Assembly (NCBI RefSeq): GCF_002150765.1
Contig: NZ_MUYM01000102.1
Coordinates: forward strand, 1-64,000
DNA from: Lentzea kentuckyensis
GTDB lineage: Bacteria; Actinomycetota; Actinomycetes; Mycobacteriales; Pseudonocardiaceae
Reading direction: 5' to 3'
Length of the DNA: 64,000 nt
The position numbers and the translations under genes were made by a program. The stretch's first letter is position 1. Each line of letters opens with the position of its first letter. Below, piece after piece: positions 35,682 through 45,645 of this stretch. The notes below the pieces were generated by a model. The model did no database searches and was not told where the DNA came from. It saw only the letters and a list, made by a program, of their open reading frames with translations.

Positions 35682-35749
35682 CGGACGCCGACGTTTCCGC
35701 CTGCCGGACGTCGGCGTCCGGTCGTCGTGACGATCAAGCGTGACGCTTG
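35682..35749 (+). promoter_or_regulatory. Two hairpins in the ABC-F upstream region
   Basis: CGGACGCCGACGT (35682-35694) pairs perfectly over 13 bp with ACGTCGGCGTCCG (35708-35720). A second hairpin, CAAGCG-TGA-CGCTTG, lies at 35735-35749. Both lie 140-200 bases before the ABC-F start. Two tiny overlapping frames, MGTSTP (ATG at 35797) and MIF (ATG at 35814), follow. ABC-F resistance genes are often controlled by leader attenuation, which this layout would permit. An operator for the divergent kinase/ABC-F pair is the alternative. Confidence 0.5.
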
Positions 35750-35888
35750 TCCTGTGTGGAGTGTTCCGGTAAGGCCGTTGCGCTCTCGTACAGTGTATGG
35801 GAACATCAACTCCATGATCTTCTGACTCCACTGCGGGCACGCCACGCGTGCGTCTTTTCCGAGTTCACTTCGGACAGCAGGGGGTCAT

Positions 35889-37451
<1,563 letters not shown>

Positions 37452-37647
37452 AGCTGTCGCCGGAGCGCAGGCGGCACCGAGAACGTGCTGCGGCGCCGTG
37501 TTGCCCCGAGCGACTAGGGCTGCAAGATCGGCTCATGTGCGGGAGATCGTCCTTGCTCTCGCCGCAGTTGCGGTGACCTGCCGGTCGGCGGTGCGTCCGT
37601 TCGGCTGACGGTCGCATCCCGGTGGTCCGAATGTCGTTGACGATTAC

Positions 37648-39861
37648 ATGACCTGTGACAACGAAGTCCCGGTCCCCGAAACCCGGGTCCCCGTGCGTCG
37701 TCGGCAGTTCCTCGCGTTTCTGGTAGCCGCTCCGGTGCTCACCGTCGCGGTGCCCGGTACCGCGGAGGCCGTCGTTCCGACGCTGCCGCAACCGGCCGAG
37801 ATCATGGATCTCGGCGACATCCTCATCCTGGCCGGAACCCCGACCGAGGGCGCGCTCGCCGTGCTCAGCGTCGGCGAGGACGGCGTCGTCACCCTCGAAC
37901 TGCCCCGCGCCGAGGTCGGCCAGGGCATCACCACGGCCACCGCGATGCTCGTCGCGGAGGAGCTCGACCTGCCGTTGGACCGCGTGCGCGTGGTGCTGGC
38001 GGACGCGCGCTCCGAGCTGCTGTTCAACCAGCTCACCGGTGGTTCGAACACGATCCGGTCGGTGTACGGGCCGGTCCGTTCCGCGGCGGCGGCCGTGCGG
38101 GCCAGGCTGGTCGCGGCGGCTGCTCAGGAGTACGGCGCGGCCGTCGGCCAACTGTCCACTCGCGACGGTGGGGTGGTGCTGCCGGACGGACGGTTCATCG
38201 CCTACGGGTTGTTGACCTCCGCGGCCGCTCAGCTGACCGGAGTCTTTTCCGCACAACCGAAGCCCGCGTCGGAACACCGGCTCGTCGGCACGCCGCAGTC
38301 GCGCATCGACGCCCGTGCGATGGTCACCGGTCAGTTCAAGTACACGCTCGACCACGACGTGCCGGGAGCGATGCCGACGGTCGTGCGCCGGCCGCCGACG
38401 ATCAACGGCACGGTCAGGTCGGTGGATTCGGCTGCCGCGCGGTCGATGCCGGGCGTGCTCGCCGTCGCTGTCGTGCCGACGGGCGTCGCGGTGGTCGCGG
38501 AGACGTTCGGGCAGGCGATGGCCGCTCGGGACGCGCTGAAGGTCACCTGGCATCCCGGCACGATCGATGCCCTGTCGGACAAGGACATCCGGGCGAAGTT
38601 GCGGGCCGCGGCGTTGCCGTTCGTGGTGCCGCCGTTGCTGACCCAGCACGTGGACATGGAGTTCGACTTCGCGTTCGTCAGCCACGCGCCGATGGAGACG
38701 AACTCGGCGATCGCGGACGTCCGGGACGATCGCGCCGAGATCTGGGCCGGGCTGAAGTCGCCGATCGTGGCGCGTCAGACGATCGCCTCGGTGCTCGGAC
38801 TGCCGGAGGCCGCGGTGACCGTGCACGTGATGCAGGGTGGCGGGTCGTTCGGGCGCCGGTTGTTCTTCGACGCCGCCATCGAGGCCGCGCAGATCTCCCG
38901 GGCGTTGCGGCGGCCGGTGAAGTTGATGTGGTCGCGCACCGACGACATGCGGCACGGGCGGGCTCGTGCGGCCAGTCATCACAAGCTGCGGGCCACGTTC
39001 GGGCTCGGCAACGTGCTGACGTTCGAGCACCGGGTGGCGTCCGTCGAGACCGACTTCCGGCACGGGCTCGGGGAGATCCTCACCGCCACCGCGGCTTCGT
39101 TGCCGGTGGGCGGGAACCTTTCCTTCGCGCAGACGGTGTTCCTGACCACCTGCAAGGTGCCGTACAACTTCGGGGTGGTGACCTCGTTGCTCAACGAGGT
39201 GCCGCTGCGGATGCACACCGGGTCGTGGCGGTCCGTCTACTCGGCGAACACCCGTGGCGCGGAGGAGATCCTGGTCGACCAGCTGGCGGCCCGGATGGGC
39301 AAGGACCCGGTCGCGTTCCGGCGGGAGCACCTGAAGAGCGCTCGTCAGCGGGCGGTGCTGGACAAGGCGGCCGCGCTGGGCGAGTGGGGGCGGCCGATGC
39401 CTCGTGGGTTCGCGCAGGGTGTCGCGTTCCACGACGAGTACAAGTCGTGCACGGCCTGTCTGGTGGAGATCGATGCCCGCGATCCGCAGAACCCCAGGGT
39501 GGTCAAGGCGGTGATCGTGGTCGACGTCGGACGGCCGGTGAACCCGCGTGGGCTCGAGGCGCAGATGCTGGGTGGGCTCACCGATGCCATCTCCACGACC
39601 TTGCGGGCCGGCCTGCACATCGACCGCGGGTTGCCGTTGGAGGGGTCGTACTCGCAGTTCCACTATGCGCGGCAGAAGGACGCGCCGCTGGACGTGCGGG
39701 TGCACGTGATGCCGGCCACTGGTGAGCCCGGCGGTGCGGGAGAGCTGGGAGTGCCCGCTGCCGTCGGGGCGATCGCCAACGCCTACGCGCGGGCCACCGG
39801 CGTGGTTCCGCGCAGCTTCCCGATCATCTTCCCCGTCGATTTCGAGCCGTTCCCGCGCTGA
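37648..39861 (+). CDS. Tat-exported molybdopterin-binding subunit of an IorB-like hydroxylase
   Basis: A 737-residue protein of the xanthine oxidase/aldehyde oxidase family, closest in layout to isoquinoline 1-oxidoreductase beta subunits. A twin-arginine signal is visible at residues 17-22 (RRRQFL), followed by a hydrophobic stretch and AEA. The cofactor-contacting block GGGSFGRR is present, and the active-site base is Glu699 in EPGGAGELGVP. It hydroxylates an unknown N-heterocycle or aldehyde using water. The [2Fe-2S] partner gene is 12 bp downstream. No FAD subunit or cofactor-inserting chaperone is in the window. Confidence 0.88.
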   Translation: MTCDNEVPVPETRVPVRRRQFLAFLVAAPVLTVAVPGTAEAVVPTLPQPAEIMDLGDILILAGTPTEGALAVLSVGEDGVVTLELPRAEVGQGITTATAMLVAEELDLPLDRVRVVLADARSELLFNQLTGGSNTIRSVYGPVRSAAAAVRARLVAAAAQEYGAAVGQLSTRDGGVVLPDGRFIAYGLLTSAAAQLTGVFSAQPKPASEHRLVGTPQSRIDARAMVTGQFKYTLDHDVPGAMPTVVRRPPTINGTVRSVDSAAARSMPGVLAVAVVPTGVAVVAETFGQAMAARDALKVTWHPGTIDALSDKDIRAKLRAAALPFVVPPLLTQHVDMEFDFAFVSHAPMETNSAIADVRDDRAEIWAGLKSPIVARQTIASVLGLPEAAVTVHVMQGGGSFGRRLFFDAAIEAAQISRALRRPVKLMWSRTDDMRHGRARAASHHKLRATFGLGNVLTFEHRVASVETDFRHGLGEILTATAASLPVGGNLSFAQTVFLTTCKVPYNFGVVTSLLNEVPLRMHTGSWRSVYSANTRGAEEILVDQLAARMGKDPVAFRREHLKSARQRAVLDKAAALGEWGRPMPRGFAQGVAFHDEYKSCTACLVEIDARDPQNPRVVKAVIVVDVGRPVNPRGLEAQMLGGLTDAISTTLRAGLHIDRGLPLEGSYSQFHYARQKDAPLDVRVHVMPATGEPGGAGELGVPAAVGAIANAYARATGVVPRSFPIIFPVDFEPFPR

Positions 39862-39873
39862 AGGAGCGTCCCT

Positions 39874-40329
39874 GTGCCTACCTACACGTTCGTCGTCAAC
39901 GGGAAGCCGGTCTCGGTCGAGGCTCCTGCGGACCTGGCCCTGCTCTGGGTGCTGCGGGACAAGCTCGGGGTGCGCGGGCCCAAGTTCGGCTGCGGCATCG
40001 GTGTGTGCCGCGCCTGCACGTCCCACCTCGACGGCGCCGAGGTCCAGCCTTGCGTCACGCCGGTGTCGTCCTGTGCCGGGAAGACCGTCACCACCATCGA
40101 GGGGCTGGCTTCCGGGGACGAGTTGCATCCGGTCCAGGAGGCCTGGCTGGAACAGGACGTCGCCCAGTGCGGGTACTGCCAGCCCGGGCAGATCATGGCC
40201 GCGGTGGCGCTGTTGAACTCCGTCGGTGAACCCAGCGACGAGGACATCGACCGAATCGCGAACGTTTGCCGTTGTGGGACCTATTTCCGGATTCGGCAGG
40301 CGATCAAGTCCGCCGCGGCGAAGATGTGA
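39874..40329 (+). CDS. [2Fe-2S] subunit of the molybdenum hydroxylase (IorA-like)
   Basis: A 151-residue electron-transfer subunit. The plant-type ferredoxin cluster is bound by Cys40, Cys45, Cys48 and Cys60 (FGCGIGVCRAC). The second cluster, in the four-helix domain, is bound by Cys99, Cys102, Cys132 and Cys134 (CGYCQPGQ, then CRCG). It starts at a GTG preceded by AAGGAG. It has no signal peptide and would be carried across the membrane with the Tat-tagged large subunit, as known for related enzymes. Confidence 0.92.
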   Translation: MPTYTFVVNGKPVSVEAPADLALLWVLRDKLGVRGPKFGCGIGVCRACTSHLDGAEVQPCVTPVSSCAGKTVTTIEGLASGDELHPVQEAWLEQDVAQCGYCQPGQIMAAVALLNSVGEPSDEDIDRIANVCRCGTYFRIRQAIKSAAAKM

Positions 40330-40390
40330 AGGCGCGGCGCGGGTTCTAGAGTTTCGGAGGTGAGCCGGGCCCGCCGGCGCAGGAGGATCC

Positions 40391-41632
40391 GTGCTGGCGC
40401 TGTCGGTGTTGTTGCTGGTGGCTGTGCTTGTTTGCGCGGTCGTCCGGCCGTGGGGATGGCCTGAGGCGGCGGTCGCGGTGCCAGCCGGGCTGCTCGTCGT
40501 GCTGGTCGGGGCGTTGCCGGTCGACCACGCGGTGGACGAGGCGGTGCGGCTGGGACCCGTGATCGGGTTCCTGGCCGCGATTCTGGTGCTGGCACAGCTT
40601 TGTGACGACGAAGGGCTGTTCCACGCCTGCGGAACCTGGATGGCGCGGGCGTCTGGTGGACGCCCGCGGACGTTGCTGGGCGGTGTGTTCGTTGCGGCGT
40701 CGGTGACCACGGCGGTGCTGAGTCTGGATGCGACGGTCGTGTTGCTGACGCCGGTGGTGTTCGCGACGGCGGCTCAGCTCGGGGTTCGGCCCAAGCCGCA
40801 CGTCTACGCGTGCACGCACCTGTCGAACAGCGCGTCGCTGTTGTTGCCGGTGTCCAATCTGACGAACCTGCTGGCGTTCGCGTCCAGCGGGCTGAGTTTC
40901 ACCCGGTTCGCGGCTTTGATGGCGTTGCCTTGGGTGGTGGCGATCGCCGTTGAGTACGTGGTGTTCCGGTGGTTCTTCCGGACGGATCTGGACGCGCCGG
41001 TGCACGCGCCGGACGTGCGGCCGCCGAGTGAGTTGCCGGTGTTCGCCCTGGCGACGGTCGGGTTGACCTTGGTCGGGTTCGTGGTGGCGTCGGCCACCGG
41101 GATCGACCCGGCCTGGGCGGCTTGCGCGGGGGCGGTGGCCATGGCGGTGCGGGCGCTGGCACGGCGGCGGACGTCCGTGGTCAAGGTGGTGCGGGCGGCT
41201 TCGGTGCCGTTTCTCGCGTTCGTGCTCGGGCTCGGCCTGGTGGTGCGGGCGGTCGTCGACAACGGGTTGGACGACCTGTTGCGGCACGTGGTGCCCGGCG
41301 GGAACGGACTGCTGGCGTTGCTGGGGCTCGCGGCGGTGGCCGCGGTGCTGGCGAACGTGATCAACAACCTGCCCGCGGTGCTGGTGCTGTTGCCGTTGGT
41401 GGCACCGTTGGGCGCCGGGGCGGTGCTGGCGGTGTTGCTCGGGGTGAACCTGGGGCCGAACCTCACCTACGCGGGGTCGTTGGCCACGTTGTTGTGGCGG
41501 CGGATCGTGCACGACCACGACACCGAGGTGAACCTGCCGGAGTTCACCAGGCTGGGGGTGCTCGCCGTGCCTGCCACGCTGGTCGGCGCGGTCGTGGCAC
41601 TGTGGGCGTCTCTGCTCGTGATCGGAGGATGA
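40391..41632 (+). CDS. ArsB/SLC13-type membrane transporter
   Basis: A 413-residue integral membrane protein with about eleven hydrophobic helices, of the ArsB/NhaD ion-transporter superfamily. Supporting blocks are DATVVLLTPVVFATAAQ, HLSNSASLLLPVSNLTNLLA (the repeated SN..LLPVSN hairpin) and the second-half counterpart NVINNLPAVLVLLPL. It could export arsenite or move anions; no arsR, arsC or cysteine-rich regulator is nearby, so the arsenic role is doubtful. Its stop is 3 bp before a universal-stress-protein gene, so the two are coupled. Confidence 0.82.
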   Translation: MLALSVLLLVAVLVCAVVRPWGWPEAAVAVPAGLLVVLVGALPVDHAVDEAVRLGPVIGFLAAILVLAQLCDDEGLFHACGTWMARASGGRPRTLLGGVFVAASVTTAVLSLDATVVLLTPVVFATAAQLGVRPKPHVYACTHLSNSASLLLPVSNLTNLLAFASSGLSFTRFAALMALPWVVAIAVEYVVFRWFFRTDLDAPVHAPDVRPPSELPVFALATVGLTLVGFVVASATGIDPAWAACAGAVAMAVRALARRRTSVVKVVRAASVPFLAFVLGLGLVVRAVVDNGLDDLLRHVVPGGNGLLALLGLAAVAAVLANVINNLPAVLVLLPLVAPLGAGAVLAVLLGVNLGPNLTYAGSLATLLWRRIVHDHDTEVNLPEFTRLGVLAVPATLVGAVVALWASLLVIGG

Positions 41633-41635
41633 CCG

Positions 41636-42070
41636 ATGACGGTGGTCGTGTGGGTCGCTGACGACACCTGGCAGGACTGCGTCGACGCGGCTCGGGGGTT
41701 TGGCGGGGAGGAGTTCCTGCTGCTGCACGTCAGTGATCACGACGTGCCCGGCGCGGCTCATGGCGCGTTCGCCGGGTTGTTCGGGCGGCATCCGTCCCGT
41801 GATCCCGGTACGCGGCTGGACGGGCTGGCGGCGGACCACGCCGCGCGGTTGCTGGAGGCGGCCGCCGAACGGCTCGGGGTGCCGTGCACGACGTCGGCGC
41901 GGGTGGGGCGGGTGGAGCACGAAGTCGTTGCGGCTGCTCGGGAAGCGTCGCTGTTGGTCGTGTGCCGTGACGGCGACGTCAGTCATGCCGGGCCACGCAG
42001 TCTCGGGCCGGCGACCCGGTTCGTGGTGGATCACGCGACCTGCCCGGTGTTGCTGGTGTGGCCGACGTAG
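41636..42070 (+). CDS. Universal stress protein-like (UspA) domain
   Basis: A 144-residue single-domain protein. It ends in SLGPATRFVVDHATCPVLLV, which matches the C-terminal Usp strand, and has EEFLLLHVSDHD as the second strand. The glycine-rich ATP-binding loop (GxxGS) is degenerate, reading SLGPATRFV, so ATP binding is uncertain. It starts 3 bp after the transporter stop and is probably a cytosolic regulator of, or partner to, that transporter (inference). Confidence 0.75.
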   Translation: MTVVVWVADDTWQDCVDAARGFGGEEFLLLHVSDHDVPGAAHGAFAGLFGRHPSRDPGTRLDGLAADHAARLLEAAAERLGVPCTTSARVGRVEHEVVAAAREASLLVVCRDGDVSHAGPRSLGPATRFVVDHATCPVLLVWPT

Positions 42071-42079
42071 GTTCGTAAA

Positions 42080-42116
42080 CGCAAACTTGCGTGCACGCAC
42101 TTTTGTCTTCTAGTCT
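42080..42116 (+). promoter_or_regulatory. Overlapping palindromes before a -10-like box
   Basis: CGCAAACTTGCG (42080-42091, 5-bp arms) overlaps the perfect 10-bp palindrome GCGTGCACGC (42089-42098). TAGTCT at 42111-42116 could serve as a -10 box. GGAGGGGG follows, and the ATG of the next gene is at 42146. This looks like an operator-promoter. Confidence 0.45.
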
Positions 42117-42145
42117 CGGGGCATCGAGACGGAGGGGGACTGCCC

Positions 42146-43132
42146 ATGCGTGCCAAGGGGATCGCGTACGACACCGGGTTCGTGCGTGGCGGGAAGATTT
42201 CGGTGCCGCGCTTCGACCTCGACGTGGTGCGGCGGGATCTGGCGGTGATCAGGGACGACCTGCACTGCAACGCCGTTCATCTCGTCGGGGGTGATCCGGA
42301 ACGGCTGGAGCAGGCCGCTCGCATCGCGGCTGACCTGGGGCTGGAGGTCTGGTTCTCGCCGTATCCGCTGGAGCTGAAGCCGGACGAGATCCTGGAGCTG
42401 TTCACGGAGTGCGCGCGCCGGGCCGAACGCGTCCGGGCCGGCGGGGCCGAGGTGGTGTTCGTGACCGGGGTCGAGCTGAGCATCATGAACGACGGGTTCC
42501 TGGACGGCGACGACGTCATGGACCGGGTGAGCCGGCTGCTGGGCAACGCCGAACGGATGGCGGAGGCCGCCGCGCGGCTCAACGAGTTCCTGGTGCGAGC
42601 GGTCGAGGTCGTGCGGGAGCACTTCCTCGGGAAGATCACGTACGCGTGCATCCCGTTCGAACGGGTGGACTGGAGCCTGTTCGACGTGATGTCGTTCGAG
42701 CTGATCCGGTCGGCCGAGGTGGCGGACCGGTATGCGGAGGGCATCCGAAGCGTGGTGGCGCAGGGGAAGCCGGTGGCCATCACCGGGTTCGGCACGGCCG
42801 CCTGGCGGGGCTCGGGCGCGGTGGCTCCGCGCAGCATGGAGATCGTCGAACTCGATGACACCGGGCTGCCGGTCCGGGTCAAGGACGGTTACGTCCGTGA
42901 CGAGGAGGAGCAGGCCGTTTATCTGCGTGAGGTGCTGGAGATCTTTGAGGCGGAGGGCGTGGACGGCGCGTTCGTGTACATGTTCGCGCTCAGCAACTAC
43001 CCGCATCGGCCGGACGACCCGAGCCGGGACGTCGACATGGCCGGTCCGGGCATCGTGAAGGTCTACGAGGACGGCAGCTGGGCACCCAAGGCCGCGTTCG
43101 GCGCGGTCGCGGAGGTCTACGCGCGGATCTGA
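42146..43132 (+). CDS. TIM-barrel protein, glycoside-hydrolase-like
   Basis: A 328-residue protein with repeated beta/alpha units: KGIAYDTGFV at the N-terminus, CNAVHLVGGDPERLEQAAR, GLEVWFSPYPLELKPDEIL, and acid-containing strand ends such as VTGVELSIMNDGF and AFVYMFALSNYPHRPDDP. Relatives are sometimes labelled 'abortive infection' proteins, but I know of no evidence for that label and do not adopt it. The substrate is unknown. It has its own palindrome-bearing promoter and a strong ribosome site (GGAGGGGG). Confidence 0.7.
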   Translation: MRAKGIAYDTGFVRGGKISVPRFDLDVVRRDLAVIRDDLHCNAVHLVGGDPERLEQAARIAADLGLEVWFSPYPLELKPDEILELFTECARRAERVRAGGAEVVFVTGVELSIMNDGFLDGDDVMDRVSRLLGNAERMAEAAARLNEFLVRAVEVVREHFLGKITYACIPFERVDWSLFDVMSFELIRSAEVADRYAEGIRSVVAQGKPVAITGFGTAAWRGSGAVAPRSMEIVELDDTGLPVRVKDGYVRDEEEQAVYLREVLEIFEAEGVDGAFVYMFALSNYPHRPDDPSRDVDMAGPGIVKVYEDGSWAPKAAFGAVAEVYARI

Positions 43133-43168
43133 AAACCACTTGGCGGCTTTGGAACAATTGTCCGCATC

Positions 43169-43963
43169 ATGAGCAGCAGGCTGCGAGCGATCGCCCGCGA
43201 CACCGTCGAGATCTCGGAGCGAGGTTCCTACTCCACCGGGTCGCGCGAGGTGCCGATCGCCGTCACCCCGGCGGTGTCCGGGACGCGGCTTCACCTTCCC
43301 GGGGACGCGTTGTCCTTGCCCGCACCGGGAGAGCCCCCGAAGGTGGACGTCACCAACGAGTCCACTTTGGAGGCGACTCGACGGCTCGGGGGCGACATCG
43401 CCTGCCTGGTCTTCGCTTCCGCGCGCAACCCCGGCGGTGGGTTCCTCAACGGGGCACAGGCTCAGGAGGAGAGCGTCGCGCGTTCGTCGGCGCTCTACCC
43501 CTGCCTGCTCGCGGCCGGCGACTTCTACCGGCACCACCGCGCGCACGACGACCTCACCTACAGCGACCGCGTCATCCACTCGCCTCGGGTGCCGGTCTTC
43601 CGCGACGACAAGGGAAACCTGCTGCCGGAGCCGTACGAGGTCTCGTTCCTGACCTCGGCGGCACCCAACCGGTCCGCGATCGTGCGCAACCAGCCCGAGC
43701 GTGCTGAAAGCATTCCCGCCGCGCTGCTGCAACGAGCCGTGCGGGTTCTGCACGTTGCGGCAACGCATGGCCACCGCCGGCTCGTGCTGGGCGCGTGGGG
43801 TTGCGGGGTCTTCGGCAACGACCCTGCTGTCGTTGCCGAGACCTTCCGGTTGGCGTTGCGGGACAATCCGTACTTCGACCACGTCGTGTTCGCGGTGCTG
43901 GACCGGCAGAAGGGCACGCCGACGCTGGCGGCCTTCGCCGAGGCGCTCACCCGACCTCGGTGA
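43169..43963 (+). CDS. Bacterial poly(ADP-ribose) glycohydrolase (TIGR02452)
   Basis: A 264-residue macrodomain-fold protein. The PARG signature is complete: GGG at 89-91 in NPGGGFLNGAQ and the catalytic QEE at 99-101. The C-terminal block LVLGAWGCGVFGNDP is also typical. Enzymes of this type hydrolyse poly(ADP-ribose) or remove ADP-ribose marks. No ADP-ribosyltransferase gene is adjacent. It lies 36 bp downstream of the TIM-barrel gene and may be co-transcribed with it. Confidence 0.9.
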   Translation: MSSRLRAIARDTVEISERGSYSTGSREVPIAVTPAVSGTRLHLPGDALSLPAPGEPPKVDVTNESTLEATRRLGGDIACLVFASARNPGGGFLNGAQAQEESVARSSALYPCLLAAGDFYRHHRAHDDLTYSDRVIHSPRVPVFRDDKGNLLPEPYEVSFLTSAAPNRSAIVRNQPERAESIPAALLQRAVRVLHVAATHGHRRLVLGAWGCGVFGNDPAVVAETFRLALRDNPYFDHVVFAVLDRQKGTPTLAAFAEALTRPR

Positions 43964-44105
43964 ACCCGTCCGGGATCGAGGTCCTGAGCTGCGCCGTCCT
44001 GCACCGTGCGCACGTCGTCGAGCAGTTCGTTGTCAGACACCATGAACGTTCTCCGTGATCTTGTCGCCCAGCAGGTGACATGGGTGACGTGCCTTTCTGG
44101 AGACC

Positions 44106-44199
44106 TGGCTCAGGCCTCTGACCTGCACTGAGCCAAAATGATGCCACGCTGAGCCAGATCTCCTTGCTGGTGGTGCCACCGTGTGCCATAGTGATGCCA
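44106..44199 (+). promoter_or_regulatory. Iterated motifs upstream of the RHH gene, probable operator
   Basis: TGGCTCAG (44106-44113) is the reverse complement of CTGAGCCA, which occurs at 44128-44135 and 44149-44156, so three copies are spaced 22 and 21 bp apart. Interleaved with them are TGATGCCA (44139-44146 and 44192-44199), TGGTGCCA (44171-44178) and GTGTGCCA (44181-44188). GGTGG-TG-CCACC at 44169-44180 is palindromic. Spacing of two helical turns fits cooperative binding by a ribbon-helix-helix dimer. Confidence 0.55.
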
Positions 44200-44723
44200 T
44201 GGATCTGACCCCGTACGTGGCTTCCCTCGGTCGCGAACTGCTGACCGCCGTCGAGACGGGCGGTGACGAGGCCAACGCGCTCGTCGAGCGGTTGACCGTG
44301 TCGATGGAGTCGGCGATCCGGCTGGCGCTGCTCGAGGCGCTGTCCGCCGCCGCCGACGAGATCACCGCGGACCTGGCGCCGGACTCGGTGCAGGTGCTGC
44401 TGCGGGGCCGGGACCCCAAGTTCGTCGTGACGCGCCGGCCGGTCGAGCAGCAGCCAGCCGCCGTCGCGCCGGAGCCCGTCGCGGCACCCGCCGAGGACGT
44501 CGCGGCCGGCTACGAGGACGGCACCACCGTGCGGATCAACGTCCGCCTGCCCGAACCGCTCAAGGCGGCGATCGACGAGGCCGCGGCCAAGGAGGGCCGC
44601 TCGGTCAACGCGTGGCTGGTGCGGGCCGCGTCCGCCCAACTGGCGCCCAAGCGCGAGGCCGGCCCCGAAACGCTCATCGAGGGCATCACGGGCACCCAGC
44701 GTTTCGTCGGCTGGGTCCGCTAA
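44199..44723 (+). CDS. Ribbon-helix-helix protein (HicB/Arc-like C-terminus)
   Basis: A 174-residue protein. The N-terminal ~70 residues are helical and acidic (TPYVASLGRELLTAVETGGD), followed by a Pro/Ala/Val-rich linker. A ribbon-helix-helix DNA-binding domain lies at about 108-150: the strand TVRINVRLPEPL and helices KAAIDEAAAKEGRSVNAWLV. It ends in a conserved-looking tail, GITGTQRFVGWVR. It starts at the ATG at 44199, overlapping the last of several repeated motifs, which suggests autoregulation. It is the first gene of an operon with a DUF4097 protein, an exporter and a P450. Confidence 0.75.
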   Translation: MDLTPYVASLGRELLTAVETGGDEANALVERLTVSMESAIRLALLEALSAAADEITADLAPDSVQVLLRGRDPKFVVTRRPVEQQPAAVAPEPVAAPAEDVAAGYEDGTTVRINVRLPEPLKAAIDEAAAKEGRSVNAWLVRAASAQLAPKREAGPETLIEGITGTQRFVGWVR

Positions 44724-44792
44724 CCACACCCGTTCTTCTTCACGTCTCTGACCTGCGGAGACGTTCTTCCTGCACCTTCTGAGGGGACAGCC

Positions 44793-45635
44793 ATGCCTTC
44801 TTACGACACGCCAGAACCGATTTCCGTACTGCTCGACGTCTACGCGGGCTACGTCGAGATCGTCGCGAGCGACCGCACCGACACGAAGGTCGACGTGCGT
44901 CCTTCCGACCCGTCCGACTCCTCGGACGTCGAGGCCGCGCAGAAGACCCGCGTCGACTACAGCGACGGCACGCTGATGATCCGCGGGCCGAAGCGGACGG
45001 TCGACTTCTCGAAGAAGACCAGGTCGGTCGACATCGTGGTCGAGCTGCCCACCGGGTCCAAAGTGGACGCCGACGTGACGGCCGGCACGACCCGCACCTC
45101 CGGTGTGCTCGGCGTGACCGAGGTCGACATGTCCGCCGGCAACATCCACGTCGACCGGGCCGGCTCGCTGAAGGCGGACACCGGTGCCGGTGTGGTCCAC
45201 GTCGGCGCGGTCAAGGGCAACGCCGAGGTCAAGACCGGCAGCGGGCACATCCGCATCGGCGCCGTCAACGGCTCGCTGGTCGTCAAGAACTCCAACGGAC
45301 ACATCGAGGTCGGCACGGTCGAAGGCGAGCTGCGGGCCCGTTCGGCCAACGGCGACATCAACGTCGAACGGGCCGCCGCTCTCGTGGAGGCCAAGACCGC
45401 CATGGGATCGATCGGCATCGGCGAGGTCGTCCGCGACACCGTCTCGCTGAACACCGCGATGGGCGGCGTCGAGGTCGGGATCGCACAGGGCACCGCCGCG
45501 TGGATCGACGCCAAGACCAGCTTCGGCCGCGTCACCAACACGCTCGAGGGCAGCGACGGCCCCGGAAACGCCGCACAGACCGTCAAGGTCACCGCCCACA
45601 CGTCCTTCGGCGACATCACCGTCCGCCGTGCCTGA
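44793..45635 (+). CDS. DUF4097 family beta-strand repeat protein
   Basis: A 280-residue protein made of short beta repeats of about 20 residues, as in DUF4097/adhesin-like parallel beta-solenoids (GNIHVDRAGSLKADTGAG, then SGHIRIGAVNGSL, then NGHIEVGTVEGEL, then NGDINVERAAALVEAKTAMG). There is no signal peptide or membrane anchor. DUF4097 genes often follow a small DNA-binding gene and precede ABC exporter genes, as here. The role is unknown. The next gene begins 10 bp downstream. An 11-bp motif, CTCTGACCTGC, precedes both this gene (44746-44756) and the RHH gene (44116-44126). Confidence 0.85.
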   Translation: MPSYDTPEPISVLLDVYAGYVEIVASDRTDTKVDVRPSDPSDSSDVEAAQKTRVDYSDGTLMIRGPKRTVDFSKKTRSVDIVVELPTGSKVDADVTAGTTRTSGVLGVTEVDMSAGNIHVDRAGSLKADTGAGVVHVGAVKGNAEVKTGSGHIRIGAVNGSLVVKNSNGHIEVGTVEGELRARSANGDINVERAAALVEAKTAMGSIGIGEVVRDTVSLNTAMGGVEVGIAQGTAAWIDAKTSFGRVTNTLEGSDGPGNAAQTVKVTAHTSFGDITVRRA

Positions 45636-45645
45636 GGGGAACTCC

